Below, piece after piece: positions 43,801 through 52,070 of a stretch of DNA of 63,112 nucleotides (position 1 is its first letter; each line of letters starts with the position of its first letter). The stretch comes from an uncultured Actinomycetes bacterium (lineage in GTDB: Bacteria > Actinomycetota > Actinomycetes > Nanopelagicales > Nanopelagicaceae): contig CAINRW010000024.1 of NCBI GenBank assembly GCA_903852815.1, positions 1-63,112 of the forward strand. The letters run 5' to 3'. Position numbers and translations under genes: made by a program. Below the pieces are notes generated by a model, which was not told where the DNA came from, did no database searches, and was given only the letters and a program-made list of their open reading frames with translations.

Positions 43801-43954
43801 CAAAATGCTCGATATTGAGCATGGGGAGTCGATTGACCGAAGTGGTCTCTGGGCTCATCCAGTAGTTGGTAATCATGGTCATTAGTGTGCCATTGCTAGA
43901 AATCTTGCGCCAATCGCCCTTGATTAGCCGCATTGTCGCCAAATGGTTACTCAC
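40868..43954 (-). CDS. lacZ: Beta-galactosidase, glycoside hydrolase family 2
   Basis: Up to 1028 aa. The listed start is GTG 43954; ATGs at 43933, 43882 and 43876 are possible, and the conserved family N-terminus (YWMSPETTSVNRLPML) begins only after residue 30, so the true start is uncertain. Domains: jelly-roll sugar-binding (ISLDGTWRFQLL), Ig-like, the TIM barrel with acid/base VMWSLGNESGAGTNHE and nucleophile PLIMCEYSHAMGNSNG, and the C-terminal Bgal small-chain domain (LSLWRAPTDNDRIGH to FTWFGSGPHETYPDR). No signal peptide, so it acts inside the cell. No transporter is next to it. Divergent from ppk. Confidence 0.94.
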   Translation of the reverse strand: MSNHLATMRLIKGDWRKISSNGTLMTMITNYWMSPETTSVNRLPMLNIEHFEKISLDGTWRFQLLRSPREALGRKWSSIPVPGLWTMQPESEVFFDQPIYTNTQMPFEEQPPFVPEQNPHGVYERDFELPESWVGKRVVLQLGGYESVALVFINGVEVGLTKDSRLAAEFDITKFIRHGSNVLRIDVTKWSDATFIEDQDQWWHGGITRSVKLYVTNKVFIEKFYTTAGLESDGTTGTLDIRAHIASVENLSTHNYTLRTSIEELPDVESTKLSATLKTFVAPKWTERDEALKKRSDEYFHGKFWDGEMPADALKAILENEPWPAGKIALKTKIEGIKAWSAEAPHMYTLHIELIDPDGNIVEISQQKIGFRSIEIKGQDFLVNGKPVIFYGINRHDFNRYTGRALTRDNMREDLYELKRWNFNAIRTSHYPNDAAFLDLCDELGFYVIGEANIESHAFIASICDDTRYLTAFVDRIGRMVQRDIHHPSAVMWSLGNESGAGTNHEAAAAFVRAFDPSRPLHYEGGIRGNWMGSHSLTDVICPMYPSISAIKEYATSNKADRPLIMCEYSHAMGNSNGTLAEYWEVIESTRGLQGGFIWEFWDHGPVQTLPDGSQRNAYGGDYGEKKHDGNFCCDGMVFPDRTAKPAMSEFKVIAAPATITSEKASSGVFQIFNKHFFKDLSEYEVHWSITCDGVISDSGKAKLPKVAPRKKATFRIDSDFLNRSSSIGERFINFSIIRVASTVWSPMMFESGWSQLPLPSRIIAYGEAESSDEFNNVIDEYGQIVLPMAVMAPKLSLWRAPTDNDRIGHMATKWNRWGVRDLERIDCEVSQDPSEVTVTNTWQTSTGFTIVHTQVITPVVDGFNVIEKVVVPKELDDLARIGINFELNGALGNFTWFGSGPHETYPDRKIARINKYISTVAAQYVPYVRPQENGGHNATRWFELTDSTGHGLRFFMKKPLQISVTPNRAVDLADATHDVEVQPSGTVVVHIDGAHRGVGTSSCGPDTLPKYLIKPGVHTWEWGVTSI

Positions 43955-43984
43955 TGTTCACTCTTTCACGACACAATTAGTCAT

Positions 43985-46042
43985 ATGAAGATTCAAAACA
44001 TTACTGACCGAGAGCTGAGTTGGCTTTCATTCAATCAAAGAGTATTGGAACTCGCCGAGGACCCAACAATTCCTCTCCTTGAGCGTGCAAGGTTTCTAGC
44101 GATTTTTTCTTCAAATCTAGATGAATTCTTCATGGTGAGAGTCGCGACGTTAATGACAAAGTTAGAAAATGCGATTACTGCACCGAATGTCGCGGGAATT
44201 ACTCCAAAACAATTAATGCAGGAAATTTCAACCCGAACAAGCTCTCTTTTAGCACGTCAGTCTAGAATTTTTCGAGATGAAATAAGACCGCAGTTGAAAA
44301 ATGAAGGAATCGAATTTATTCATTGGGATGAACTCACGGAGATTGAGCGCAGTTACGTTACGCGACTTTTTCACGAGCGAATTTTTCCAGTATTAACTCC
44401 GCTTGCAGTAGATCCTTCACACCCTTTTCCGTATATCTCAGGATTATCTTTGAATCTGGCAGTTATTGTTAAAAATCCAAACTCACATGAAGAGTTTTTT
44501 GCCAGAGTAAAAGTTCCAGAAATATTGCCTCGCTTTGTTGCGACAGCTAGAAGTGGTTCCACAAGATTTCTTTCTCTCGAAGAGCTCATCTCCATTCATC
44601 TTCAAGAACTCTTTCCAGGAATGATTATTGAGGATCATTACACTTTTCGTGTTACACGAAATCAAGATTTAGAACTAGATGAAGAAGAATCTGAAGATAT
44701 TTTAATCTCGTTAGAACAGGAATTAGCTCGACGTCGCTTTGGGCCCCCTGTGCGCTTAGAGATTGAAAGTGGCGTTGATGAAGGTTTGGTTAACAAACTT
44801 TCATCAGAATTGGGAATTAACCCTGAAAATATTTTTCAAATTGAATCTCCACTTGATTTAACCTCACTAAACAAAATTGCCGACTTAGAATTCGCACACT
44901 TACGATTTGAGCCATTCAGATCTAAAACTGCTAAAGCGTTATCTGAAGTTGATCCAGAAGATCCAGATTTATTCTTTTCAGCAATTCGACAGGGCGAAAT
45001 TCTTCTCCATCACCCTTATGAGTCGTTTACATCATCAGTAGTTCATTTTCTTCAAAATGCAGCGCAAGATCCCCATGTTTTGGCAATTAAGCAGACGCTA
45101 TATCGGACATCAGGTGATTCTCCGATTGTCGAAGCGCTTATTGAGGCAGCAGAGGCGGGAAAGCAAGTCTTGGCAGTTATCGAGATTCGCGCACGATTTG
45201 ATGAACAAGCAAATGTGCGCTGGGCTAGAAAGTTGGAAGCTTCTGGAGTTCACGTTGTTTATGGATTAATGGGATTAAAGACGCACGCCAAACTCTCGTT
45301 AGTAATCCGTGATGAGCCAAGTGGAATACGCCGCTACTGCCATTTGGGTACTGGTAACTACAACCCGAAGACAGCTCGGATGTATGAAGATTTAGGAATC
45401 CTTAGTTCTGATGCAGTACTCACTGAAGATCTAACTCGACTATTCAATCAGCTTTCAGGATTTGCGCCTCAATCAACTTATTCTCGCTTACTTGTAGCTC
45501 CAGCAACTTTACGTTCTGGACTTATTGAACGCATTGATAGAGAAATTGCTAATCAAAAAGAAGGTAAGGCATCTGGAATTCAATTTAAGTTGAACTCAAT
45601 TCTTGATGAAAGTTTCGTCGCAAAACTTTATGAGGCATCACAAGCAGGTGTGCCAATTCAATTATTAGTTCGGGGAATTTGTGCCGTTCAACCTGGTATT
45701 CCTGGAGTTTCGGAAAATATAGTTGTTAAGTCGGTACTGGGACGCTTCTTAGAACACTCACGCATTTTCCATTTTACAAATGAAGGAAATGATGAATACT
45801 GGATTGGAAGTGCTGATTTAATGGCAAGAAATCTAGATAAGAGAGTTGAAAGTTTGGTACGCATAGACAAGAAAGATCATCAACGCCGACTTCAGGAGAT
45901 TCTAGATCTTGGGTTAAGTGATGAGAGTTCTGGCTGGACCCTAACTGGTGCTGATTGGGAACGAAAAAACAAAAACTCTCGCAGCGAAGCTTTGTTAGAT
46001 GTACATGCTGCCCTCATCCACCAATATTCAATGGAGCGATAG
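43985..46042 (+). CDS. ppk: Polyphosphate kinase 1
   Basis: 685 aa from ATG 43985; the 14 extra listed residues overlap the lacZ region. PPK1 layout: N domain (RELSWLSFNQRVLELAEDP), head (FARVKVPEILPRF), and C1/C2 domains with IKQTLYRTSGDSPIVEAL, GLKTHAKLSLVIRDE with the autophosphorylated His, and RRYCHLGTGNYNPKTARMYEDLG. Makes polyphosphate reversibly from ATP at the membrane. Followed two bases later by the MutT1-like gene; ppx is convergent just beyond. Confidence 0.96.
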   Translation: MKIQNITDRELSWLSFNQRVLELAEDPTIPLLERARFLAIFSSNLDEFFMVRVATLMTKLENAITAPNVAGITPKQLMQEISTRTSSLLARQSRIFRDEIRPQLKNEGIEFIHWDELTEIERSYVTRLFHERIFPVLTPLAVDPSHPFPYISGLSLNLAVIVKNPNSHEEFFARVKVPEILPRFVATARSGSTRFLSLEELISIHLQELFPGMIIEDHYTFRVTRNQDLELDEEESEDILISLEQELARRRFGPPVRLEIESGVDEGLVNKLSSELGINPENIFQIESPLDLTSLNKIADLEFAHLRFEPFRSKTAKALSEVDPEDPDLFFSAIRQGEILLHHPYESFTSSVVHFLQNAAQDPHVLAIKQTLYRTSGDSPIVEALIEAAEAGKQVLAVIEIRARFDEQANVRWARKLEASGVHVVYGLMGLKTHAKLSLVIRDEPSGIRRYCHLGTGNYNPKTARMYEDLGILSSDAVLTEDLTRLFNQLSGFAPQSTYSRLLVAPATLRSGLIERIDREIANQKEGKASGIQFKLNSILDESFVAKLYEASQAGVPIQLLVRGICAVQPGIPGVSENIVVKSVLGRFLEHSRIFHFTNEGNDEYWIGSADLMARNLDKRVESLVRIDKKDHQRRLQEILDLGLSDESSGWTLTGADWERKNKNSRSEALLDVHAALIHQYSMER

Positions 46043-46044
46043 CA

Positions 46045-46944
46045 ATGGCTGAGACAACCCAAGTAATTTACGCAGCAGGTGCAGTTTTATGGCGCCAAGT
46101 TTCAAAGAAAAAAATTGAGATTGCCGTTATACATCGCCCTCGCTATGACGATTGGTCGTTGCCCAAAGGTAAATTAGATCCCAACGAGAGCATGATTGCG
46201 TGTGCTTATCGTGAAGTAATGGAAGAAACAGGTTACGCGCCTGTTTTTGGGCCTGAGATTGGTGAGGCTACTTACGAAGTGGCTGAAGGAGAGAAATTAG
46301 TTAAGTACTGGGCAGCCGAAGCGGTCGGTGAGCCAGTCGGTACTATCGATCCATCCGAGGTTGATGAACTTCTTTGGCTTGATCCAGCCAGTGCCAGGGA
46401 CAAACTCACACTCGATGATGACAAGCAATTAATTGACTTCTTTTTAGAGTTTGATTCTGGAACTACACCATTGGTTTTATTGCGCCATGCCAAAGCAGTT
46501 AAACGCGAAGATTGGGATGGAGATGATGGTGATCGCCCACTTGCACGGTTAGGACAGCTGCAAGCTAAGCGCTTATTACCGCTTTATCTTCCTTACGCTA
46601 TCGCTGAAATTCATTCATCCGATGCACAGCGCTGCATTGAAACTATTGAATCAATCTCACGTTCTTTTGAAATGAATCCAATTTATTCCGCGGACTTAAG
46701 CGAGTATGGCTTTGAAAAAGATAAAGATGCGCCTTTAGATTATGTCCAAAACTTAATGGATCAAGGCAAGAGCGCAATTGTTTGCAGCCATAATCCAATT
46801 CTTCCTAAGATGCTCAAAAAACTAATTGGAAAGAAGAATTTTAAGCAATTGGACCAAAAGCTAGAACCAGGCGAGGCATGGGTTTTGCATTATCGAGACG
46901 GTGAAATCATTGCAGTTGATTGGCTGGAAGCACCGCAAGTTTAA
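46045..46944 (+). CDS. Nudix hydrolase fused to histidine phosphatase (MutT1-like)
   Basis: 299 aa from ATG 46045; the listed earlier start runs inside ppk. N-terminal Nudix domain with box GKLDPNESMIACAYREVMEETGY (GX5EX7REUXEEXGU intact). C-terminal about 140 residues are an RHG-type phosphatase (LVLLRHAKAVKREDWDG, RPLARLGQLQAKRLLP, IVCSHNPILPKML). Mycobacterial MutT1 has this two-domain plan, hydrolyses 8-oxo-(d)GTP and diadenosine polyphosphates, and lies beside ppk, as here. The 3' end overlaps ppx by four bases. Confidence 0.93.
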   Translation: MAETTQVIYAAGAVLWRQVSKKKIEIAVIHRPRYDDWSLPKGKLDPNESMIACAYREVMEETGYAPVFGPEIGEATYEVAEGEKLVKYWAAEAVGEPVGTIDPSEVDELLWLDPASARDKLTLDDDKQLIDFFLEFDSGTTPLVLLRHAKAVKREDWDGDDGDRPLARLGQLQAKRLLPLYLPYAIAEIHSSDAQRCIETIESISRSFEMNPIYSADLSEYGFEKDKDAPLDYVQNLMDQGKSAIVCSHNPILPKMLKKLIGKKNFKQLDQKLEPGEAWVLHYRDGEIIAVDWLEAPQV

Positions 46945-47864
46945 TTATTGAGCCAATCTAACCGCCTCAACACAATTCCTTCACGCAGTGCCCAAGGGCA
47001 TATTTCAACTCTGTCTATTTCAAGCGTCGCCATAACTGATTGGGCGACAATCGCTCCCGCAACTATTTGTTGGGCCCGACTCATTGAAACTCCAGGAAGA
47101 TCTGCTCTCGATTTATTACTCATGCTCGCAAGTTTGGAGGTCATAGCTTTTAGATTTCCACGTTCCAAGAATTTTGGATTCTCGTCGAACATGTAACCAG
47201 AAAGTCGTGCCAAAGTTCTAAACGTCTTACTGGTTGCTACGAAATGATTTGCATCGTGTGCTCGTAATATTGTTGGAAGTTCCGAATTAATTTTATTTGC
47301 AACGAATTCTTCTAGAACTTTGATTCCTTTTGTGTTGTAAGGATCTCCACTTAGGAATTCTCGCGTAAGTCGGGCAGCACCAAGTGGTAATGAAATGGTG
47401 GCCTCAGGATTTTCATCTATACCTGACGCAATCTCTAATGAACCGCCACCAATATCTAGTACCAAGAGTTTTCCTGCCGACCAACCTAACCAACGGCGTA
47501 CGGCCAAGAAGGTCATTCGGGCTTCTTCATCTCCAGTTAAAATCTGTAAATCAATGTTATGTCGCTGATTAACTTCTTCAATAATCTGCGAACCATTTTT
47601 AGCCTCACGGATAGCAGAGGTAGCAAAAGCGAGAATTTCATCAGTCTCGTTTTGATGCGCGTGGTTAACAGCCCCACCAATTGCCTGATGGAGTTGGTTA
47701 ATTCCCTCGCTTGAAATCGACCCTGTGGGATCTAGGTACTCTGTCAGGCGCAGCTCAACCTTGAAATTCGTGGCTGGTGCGGGCCGGGCACCGGGATGGG
47801 CATCCATTACTTGCAGGTGGATGGTATTTGAACCCACATCCAGGACGCCTAATCTCACGGGCAT
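46941..47864 (-). CDS. ppx: Ppx/GppA-family exopolyphosphatase
   Basis: 307 aa, ASKHA fold. LGVLDVGSNTIHLQVMD is the phosphate-1 motif, EILAFATSAIREAKNG, and LLVLDIGGGSLEIASG the phosphate-2 motif. Shorter than the roughly 500-aa E. coli PPX because the C-terminal HD-like part is missing, as is normal in actinobacteria. Degrades polyphosphate or pppGpp; located beside ppk, the polyphosphate role is favoured. Confidence 0.9.
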   Translation of the reverse strand: MPVRLGVLDVGSNTIHLQVMDAHPGARPAPATNFKVELRLTEYLDPTGSISSEGINQLHQAIGGAVNHAHQNETDEILAFATSAIREAKNGSQIIEEVNQRHNIDLQILTGDEEARMTFLAVRRWLGWSAGKLLVLDIGGGSLEIASGIDENPEATISLPLGAARLTREFLSGDPYNTKGIKVLEEFVANKINSELPTILRAHDANHFVATSKTFRTLARLSGYMFDENPKFLERGNLKAMTSKLASMSNKSRADLPGVSMSRAQQIVAGAIVAQSVMATLEIDRVEICPWALREGIVLRRLDWLNN

Positions 47865-47897
47865 AACCTACCGCTGAGCCTTGCTCATCCGTACGAT

Positions 47898-47926
47898 TTC
47901 AAGTTTTGCCGTTCCACTGCCATAAT
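47898..47926 (+). promoter_or_regulatory. Possible promoter of tRNA-Thr
   Basis: TTCAAG-N17-CATAAT (47898-47903 and 47921-47926), 38 nt before the tRNA. Only moderate matches to sigma-70 consensus. Confidence 0.4.
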
Positions 47927-47946
47927 TGCCGCTGGTCGAAAGACCA

Positions 47947-47964
47947 CTATGTGCTTGCACATAG
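47947..47964 (+). promoter_or_regulatory. Perfect 18-bp palindrome abutting tRNA-Thr
   Basis: CTATGTGC-TT-GCACATAG ends exactly one base before the first base of tRNA-Thr. As RNA it can form seven pairs with a CUUG loop; as DNA it looks like a dimer-binding operator. It may guide RNase P or processing of the 5' leader, or bind a regulator. Confidence 0.5.
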
Positions 47965-48036
47965 GCCTCTCTAGCTCAGTGGTAGAGCAGCGCACTTGTA
48001 ATGCGCAGGTCGTCAGTTCAATCCTGACGGGGGGCT
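47965..48036 (+). tRNA. tRNA-Thr (TGT)
   Basis: Cloverleaf with acceptor GCCTCTC/GGGGGGC (two T·G wobbles), discriminator T, anticodon stem GCGCA/TGCGC with loop CTTGTAA (anticodon TGT), and T-arm GTCAG/CTGAC. CCA is not encoded. A T6 run follows eight bases later. Confidence 0.95.
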
Positions 48037-48062
48037 CGTAGTTTTTTTGGAGGGAGCATTAA

Positions 48063-48575
48063 TTGTCTACCTTTCCTCATGATGAATTTTCCGATGCGCT
48101 CGCAGCTAATGATGAATACATCAAAACTTTTAAGTATTCAGATTTAACTGGCGTTGCTCAAAGAGGTTTAGCAATCGTTACATGCATGGATTCGCGAATT
48201 AATCCACTTTCAGTAATTGGAATGCGATCAGGTGATGCCAAAATTTTGCGCAATGCTGGTGCGCGCGTTACTGAGGATGTTTTACGTACTCTGGTTCTTG
48301 CAACATATTTACTTGGTGTGAAAAGAATTTTAATCATGCCGCACACAAACTGCCGAATGGCACAAGTGGATGAAGCTGAAATTCATAGAGAGATTGATTC
48401 CAAATATGGAATTGATACTTCAGAACTAGAATTCAAAACAGTTGCTGATCAACAACAAGCTTTAATTGAAGATGTTCAAAAGGTACGAAATTATCATTTG
48501 CTTAATTCTGGCGTTTCAGTCGGTGGCGCAATTTACGATGTCGCAACTGGAAAAATTACTCCTATAGATTGTTAG
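48063..48575 (+). CDS. Beta-class carbonic anhydrase
   Basis: 170 aa. TTG start supported by GGAGGG eight bases upstream. Zinc ligands: CMDSR (Cys and the Asp/Arg dyad) and MPHTNCRM (His and Cys, HxxC). NAGARVTEDVLRTLVLATYLLG is typical of the short type II beta-CA branch. Interconverts CO2 and bicarbonate. Convergent with the hydrolase; the 3' ends overlap by 14 bases. Confidence 0.9.
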   Translation: MSTFPHDEFSDALAANDEYIKTFKYSDLTGVAQRGLAIVTCMDSRINPLSVIGMRSGDAKILRNAGARVTEDVLRTLVLATYLLGVKRILIMPHTNCRMAQVDEAEIHREIDSKYGIDTSELEFKTVADQQQALIEDVQKVRNYHLLNSGVSVGGAIYDVATGKITPIDC

Positions 48576-49332
48576 TGCGACGTATCGGTTGTCGCGTTAC
48601 GGGATAACTTAAATTTTCAAGGAACTGAGTAATAATCGCCAACATCAAATCTGGTTTTTCTTTCACTAAGCCATGAGAAGTACCAGGCAAAATCGCCAAT
48701 TGGCCTAAAGGTATGTTTTCATACAAAGCAATCGTATGTTCATGTTTAATCACATCATCATCGCCAGCCATAACTAAGACTGGGCATTGAATCGAAGAAA
48801 TTTCAGAAAGTGAAATATCTGGTTCAGTTTTCCAAATTTGATTCATTCGCTTGGTTTTTTCAAGCAATGTATGAGGCGCATCTGGTGAAATTAAGTTGTA
48901 TTCAGCTTGATCTTCTTCGCTGACAAAGGCTTCAGTGAAATCACTTAAAGGTGCGCTGTAATGAAAATTCGCCCCGATGGCGACTATGGATTTCACTAAC
49001 TCAGGACGAGCAATAGCCACCATCAAAGCGATAATTCCACCATCGCTGTAACCAATTAAATGTGCGGGTTCCTTCACCACATCTTCTAAATAAGCAATTG
49101 CTTCATGTGCTTGGAATTCAAAATGCAAACTTCCGGCTTGGTCTCCCGTAAAACCATGCCCAGTTCGATCATAGGCAAAAAGGTGAAATTCATCTTCAAG
49201 TGCGGGAACCATGAGGTAATCCCAACTTGATGTTTTGCTTAAGCCGCCGTGGAGAAGAAGTAAAGCTTCACCATCGTTATCCCACTCGTAGTTATAAAGC
49301 TGATGTCCACGCAGGTTTACGTACTCTGGCAT
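48562..49332 (-). CDS. Alpha/beta hydrolase
   Basis: 256 aa. LLLLHGGLSKTSSW oxyanion-hole region, nucleophile elbow LIGYSDGGI, acid in VLVMAGDDDVIKHEH, and catalytic His in LPGTSHGLVKEKP. The substrate is unknown; esterase or lactonase are possible. Its start shares one base with the NDH-2 stop, so the two are co-transcribed. Confidence 0.9.
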   Translation of the reverse strand: MPEYVNLRGHQLYNYEWDNDGEALLLLHGGLSKTSSWDYLMVPALEDEFHLFAYDRTGHGFTGDQAGSLHFEFQAHEAIAYLEDVVKEPAHLIGYSDGGIIALMVAIARPELVKSIVAIGANFHYSAPLSDFTEAFVSEEDQAEYNLISPDAPHTLLEKTKRMNQIWKTEPDISLSEISSIQCPVLVMAGDDDVIKHEHTIALYENIPLGQLAILPGTSHGLVKEKPDLMLAIITQFLENLSYPVTRQPIRRTNNL

Positions 49333-50567
49333 TAGAGCGTGTCCATGATGTGGCGATTACCGCGATCAAAAGTTAAATAATTCCAAGTCCAATCAGCCAT
49401 GGTGCCAATCTTATTGCGACCGCCAAGCAAATAAAATAAATGAAGAAATAGCCACGCATACCAAGCTGGAATTCCAACTAACCGCAATTTCTTCACTTCT
49501 ACGATTGCTTTGTGACGGCCAATTGTCGCCATTGAACCTTTGTCAATGTATTTAAATGCCACTAAGTCTTGTCCTGCAATTAGTTTCTTAATCTGTCGTG
49601 CAACATGTCTACCTTGTTGCATAGCAACAGGTGCAACCATCGGTAAAAAGCGTCCGTTGGCTCCAACAAAACCTGCGATGTCTCCGATAGCAAAAATATG
49701 AGGATGATGTTTTACCTGCAAAGTTTGATCGACATCGATTCGAGTATTGACTAGAGGAAGATTTAATTTCATGGCAGTTGGTTCGCCCATAACTCCAGCG
49801 GCCCAAATAGTGACTTCAGAAGGAAGTGATTGACCAGCAACGGTTTCAATTTTTCGAGATTTAATCTCTTTTACTGCGGTATTGACTTGAACTTCTACCC
49901 CTAACTTTTCTAAATCTTTGCGTGCTCGATCAGAGAGTTTTGCTGAAAACATCGGCAAAATTCGCGGCCCCGCTTCAATTAAGCGAACCCGAATATGAGC
50001 AGCGGCGTGCGCTTGGTCATTTTTTAATGGCCCTCGGACCAGTTCGGCAAAAGCTCCAGCCATTTCAACCCCGGTTGGCCCACCACCTACTACCGAAATT
50101 GAAAAGATAGTGTCATCTTCAAATCGACAGAGATCTTCAAAGCGCCGCATGACTTGGGCACGGATGGCAATCGCCTCATTAACACTTTTCATTCCTAGCG
50201 CATGTTCATTAACTCCAGGGATTCCAAAATCCGCAGTCGCCGAACCAAGGGCCACTATCAAGTAATCAAAATCAAGGACTTCGCTGCTATCGAGCTTTAC
50301 AGATTTATTTTTGTGGTCGATAAATATGGGCGAAGCCATTCGAAATTTAACGTTTGTCTTTCTTAGGGCACTTCGAATCGGATGGGCAACATGGTCAGCC
50401 GCAAGACCAGCAGTTGAGACTTGATAGAGAAGCGGAAGAAAAGTTTGGAAGTTGTGGCGATCAATTACAGTGACATCAGCAAAGTCAGCCATGGCTTTTG
50501 CTGCAGTAAGTCCACCGAATCCTGCACCAAGAATTACAACTCGAGGTTTCTGAGGTGCGATTTGCAT
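49332..50567 (-). CDS. ndh: Type II NADH dehydrogenase (NDH-2)
   Basis: 411 aa from ATG 50567; the listed 50609 start overlaps the divergent gene. N-terminal FAD site VVILGAGFGGLTAAKAM, HNFQTFLPLLYQVSTAGL, NADH-binding ISVVGGGPTGVEMAGAFAEL, and PHIFAIGDIAGFVG with the second FAD contact. C-terminal amphipathic/membrane stretch WYAWLFLHLFYLLGGRNKI attaches it to the membrane. Oxidises NADH to the quinone pool without pumping protons. Confidence 0.93.
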   Translation of the reverse strand: MQIAPQKPRVVILGAGFGGLTAAKAMADFADVTVIDRHNFQTFLPLLYQVSTAGLAADHVAHPIRSALRKTNVKFRMASPIFIDHKNKSVKLDSSEVLDFDYLIVALGSATADFGIPGVNEHALGMKSVNEAIAIRAQVMRRFEDLCRFEDDTIFSISVVGGGPTGVEMAGAFAELVRGPLKNDQAHAAAHIRVRLIEAGPRILPMFSAKLSDRARKDLEKLGVEVQVNTAVKEIKSRKIETVAGQSLPSEVTIWAAGVMGEPTAMKLNLPLVNTRIDVDQTLQVKHHPHIFAIGDIAGFVGANGRFLPMVAPVAMQQGRHVARQIKKLIAGQDLVAFKYIDKGSMATIGRHKAIVEVKKLRLVGIPAWYAWLFLHLFYLLGGRNKIGTMADWTWNYLTFDRGNRHIMDTL

Positions 50568-50591
50568 GAAAGTAAGTCTAGGCTTGAATGC

Positions 50592-52070
50592 ATGAGCATG
50601 CTCAATCAAAATCGTAAATTTCTCATTACCGGGGCATCTGGATATGTAGGCGGCCGGCTAGTGAGAACGCTAGTTGCCGAAAACTGTGATGTCCGAGTTT
50701 TTGTGCGTGATAGAAATAAAGTCAATGGGCAATCGTGGGCCGACAAAGTTGAGATTGCCGTGGGAAGTGCAAATAATCGGGAAGAAGTTAGCAAGGCGTT
50801 AGTTGGAATCCACACGGCTTATTATTTATTGCACTCAATTAACTTAGGTCCTAAATTTGATGAAATCGAAGCACAGATGGCCTGTCAATTTGCAGAGTGC
50901 GCAGAAGCTGCAGGCGTGAAGCAAATTGTTTATCTCGGTGGCATCGCAAATGATAAAAACATTAGTAAGCATTTAGCATCACGCGTTAGTACTGGTGCAG
51001 AACTAGCGTCAACTTCGGTGCCCGTAATGGAACTTCGCGCCGGAATAATTATTGGTTCCGGATCTGCTTCTTTTGAAATGTTACGTCACTTAACTCATCG
51101 TCTTCCGATTATGACAACACCAAAATGGGTGATGAACAAAACGCACCCCATCGCAATTCGTGACATTTTGTATTATTTGAAAAAAGCTGCATTTCTAGAA
51201 AAACCCATCAACAAAATTTTCGATATCGGTGGTCCAGAAGTGCTTACGTATGCGGACATGATGCAGAAATTTGCAAGCCTTTCCGGTTTAAAAAAACGTT
51301 GGATTATTAAGGTCCCCGTTTTAACTCCTGGACTATCTTCACTCTGGATTGGTTTAGTAACACCAGTGCCAACAGCTCTTGCAAGACCACTTGTTGGTTC
51401 TCTGATTAGCGAGGTAGTTGCAGATCCAGCCAAATCCATCAATGACGTCATCGCCCTTCCACCTGAAGGTTTAACCGATGTTGCAACTGCGATTAATTTG
51501 GCGCTCTCACGGATAACTGAACATCAAGTTGAAACAAGATGGTCGGATGCAACGATTCCAACTGCACCTTGGCAAAAAGCACAAGGTGATCCAGATTGGG
51601 CAGGCGAAGCGGTTTTACGTGATCGGCGTGAGCGAACAACTGATATTCCTGCAGAAAAGATTTGGAAGCAAATCGAAAGTATTGGTGGAGAAAATGGTTG
51701 GTTTGGATCAGATTTTCTGTGGTGGGGCCGAGGAGTAATTGATCGTTTCGTTGGAGGAGTAGGCCTTCGACGCGGTCGTCGGGATCCAGATTTCCTGCGC
51801 GTTGGTGAAAGCCTGGATTTTTGGCGTGTGGAAGTTTTAGAAAGAGGGCACCGTTTAAAGTTGTATGCAGAGATGATTTTGCCCGGTAAAGCATGGTTGG
51901 AATTCATCGTTGAGGAACGCGACGGTAAGACCCATGTAATTCAAGAAGCAACGTTCAACCCACGAGGTTTGGGTGGTCAGTTGTATTGGTATGTGATTTC
52001 TCCATTTCATCTTTTTGTTTTTCCAACTATGTTAAGAAATATAGTGAAAAGAGCGGCTAAAGATGCATGA
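50592..52070 (+). CDS. NAD(P)-binding epimerase-like protein with DUF2867/SRPBCC C-terminus
   Basis: 492 aa from ATG 50592 (MSMLNQNRKF); a second ATG two codons later is also possible. Residues about 8-230 are a Rossmann NmrA/extended SDR domain: FLITGASGYVGGRLVRTLV with GxxGxxG. Residues about 340-490 match the DUF2867 type (IWKQIESIGGENGWFGSDFLWWGRGVIDRFVGGVGLRRGRR, SLDFWRVEVLERGHRLKLYAEM), a START-like ligand pocket. Function unproven; a membrane-lipid or quinone-related role is speculative. Its start is 24 bases from the divergent NDH-2 start. Overlaps the decarboxylase by eight bases. Confidence 0.85.
   Translation: MSMLNQNRKFLITGASGYVGGRLVRTLVAENCDVRVFVRDRNKVNGQSWADKVEIAVGSANNREEVSKALVGIHTAYYLLHSINLGPKFDEIEAQMACQFAECAEAAGVKQIVYLGGIANDKNISKHLASRVSTGAELASTSVPVMELRAGIIIGSGSASFEMLRHLTHRLPIMTTPKWVMNKTHPIAIRDILYYLKKAAFLEKPINKIFDIGGPEVLTYADMMQKFASLSGLKKRWIIKVPVLTPGLSSLWIGLVTPVPTALARPLVGSLISEVVADPAKSINDVIALPPEGLTDVATAINLALSRITEHQVETRWSDATIPTAPWQKAQGDPDWAGEAVLRDRRERTTDIPAEKIWKQIESIGGENGWFGSDFLWWGRGVIDRFVGGVGLRRGRRDPDFLRVGESLDFWRVEVLERGHRLKLYAEMILPGKAWLEFIVEERDGKTHVIQEATFNPRGLGGQLYWYVISPFHLFVFPTMLRNIVKRAAKDA

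Noticed and set aside
43858-43884. MTMITN… at the possible lacZ start as a cloning-vector (E. coli lacZ) remnant
   Set aside because: Only the first few residues match E. coli LacZ; the rest of the protein and the neighbouring genes are native to this genome.
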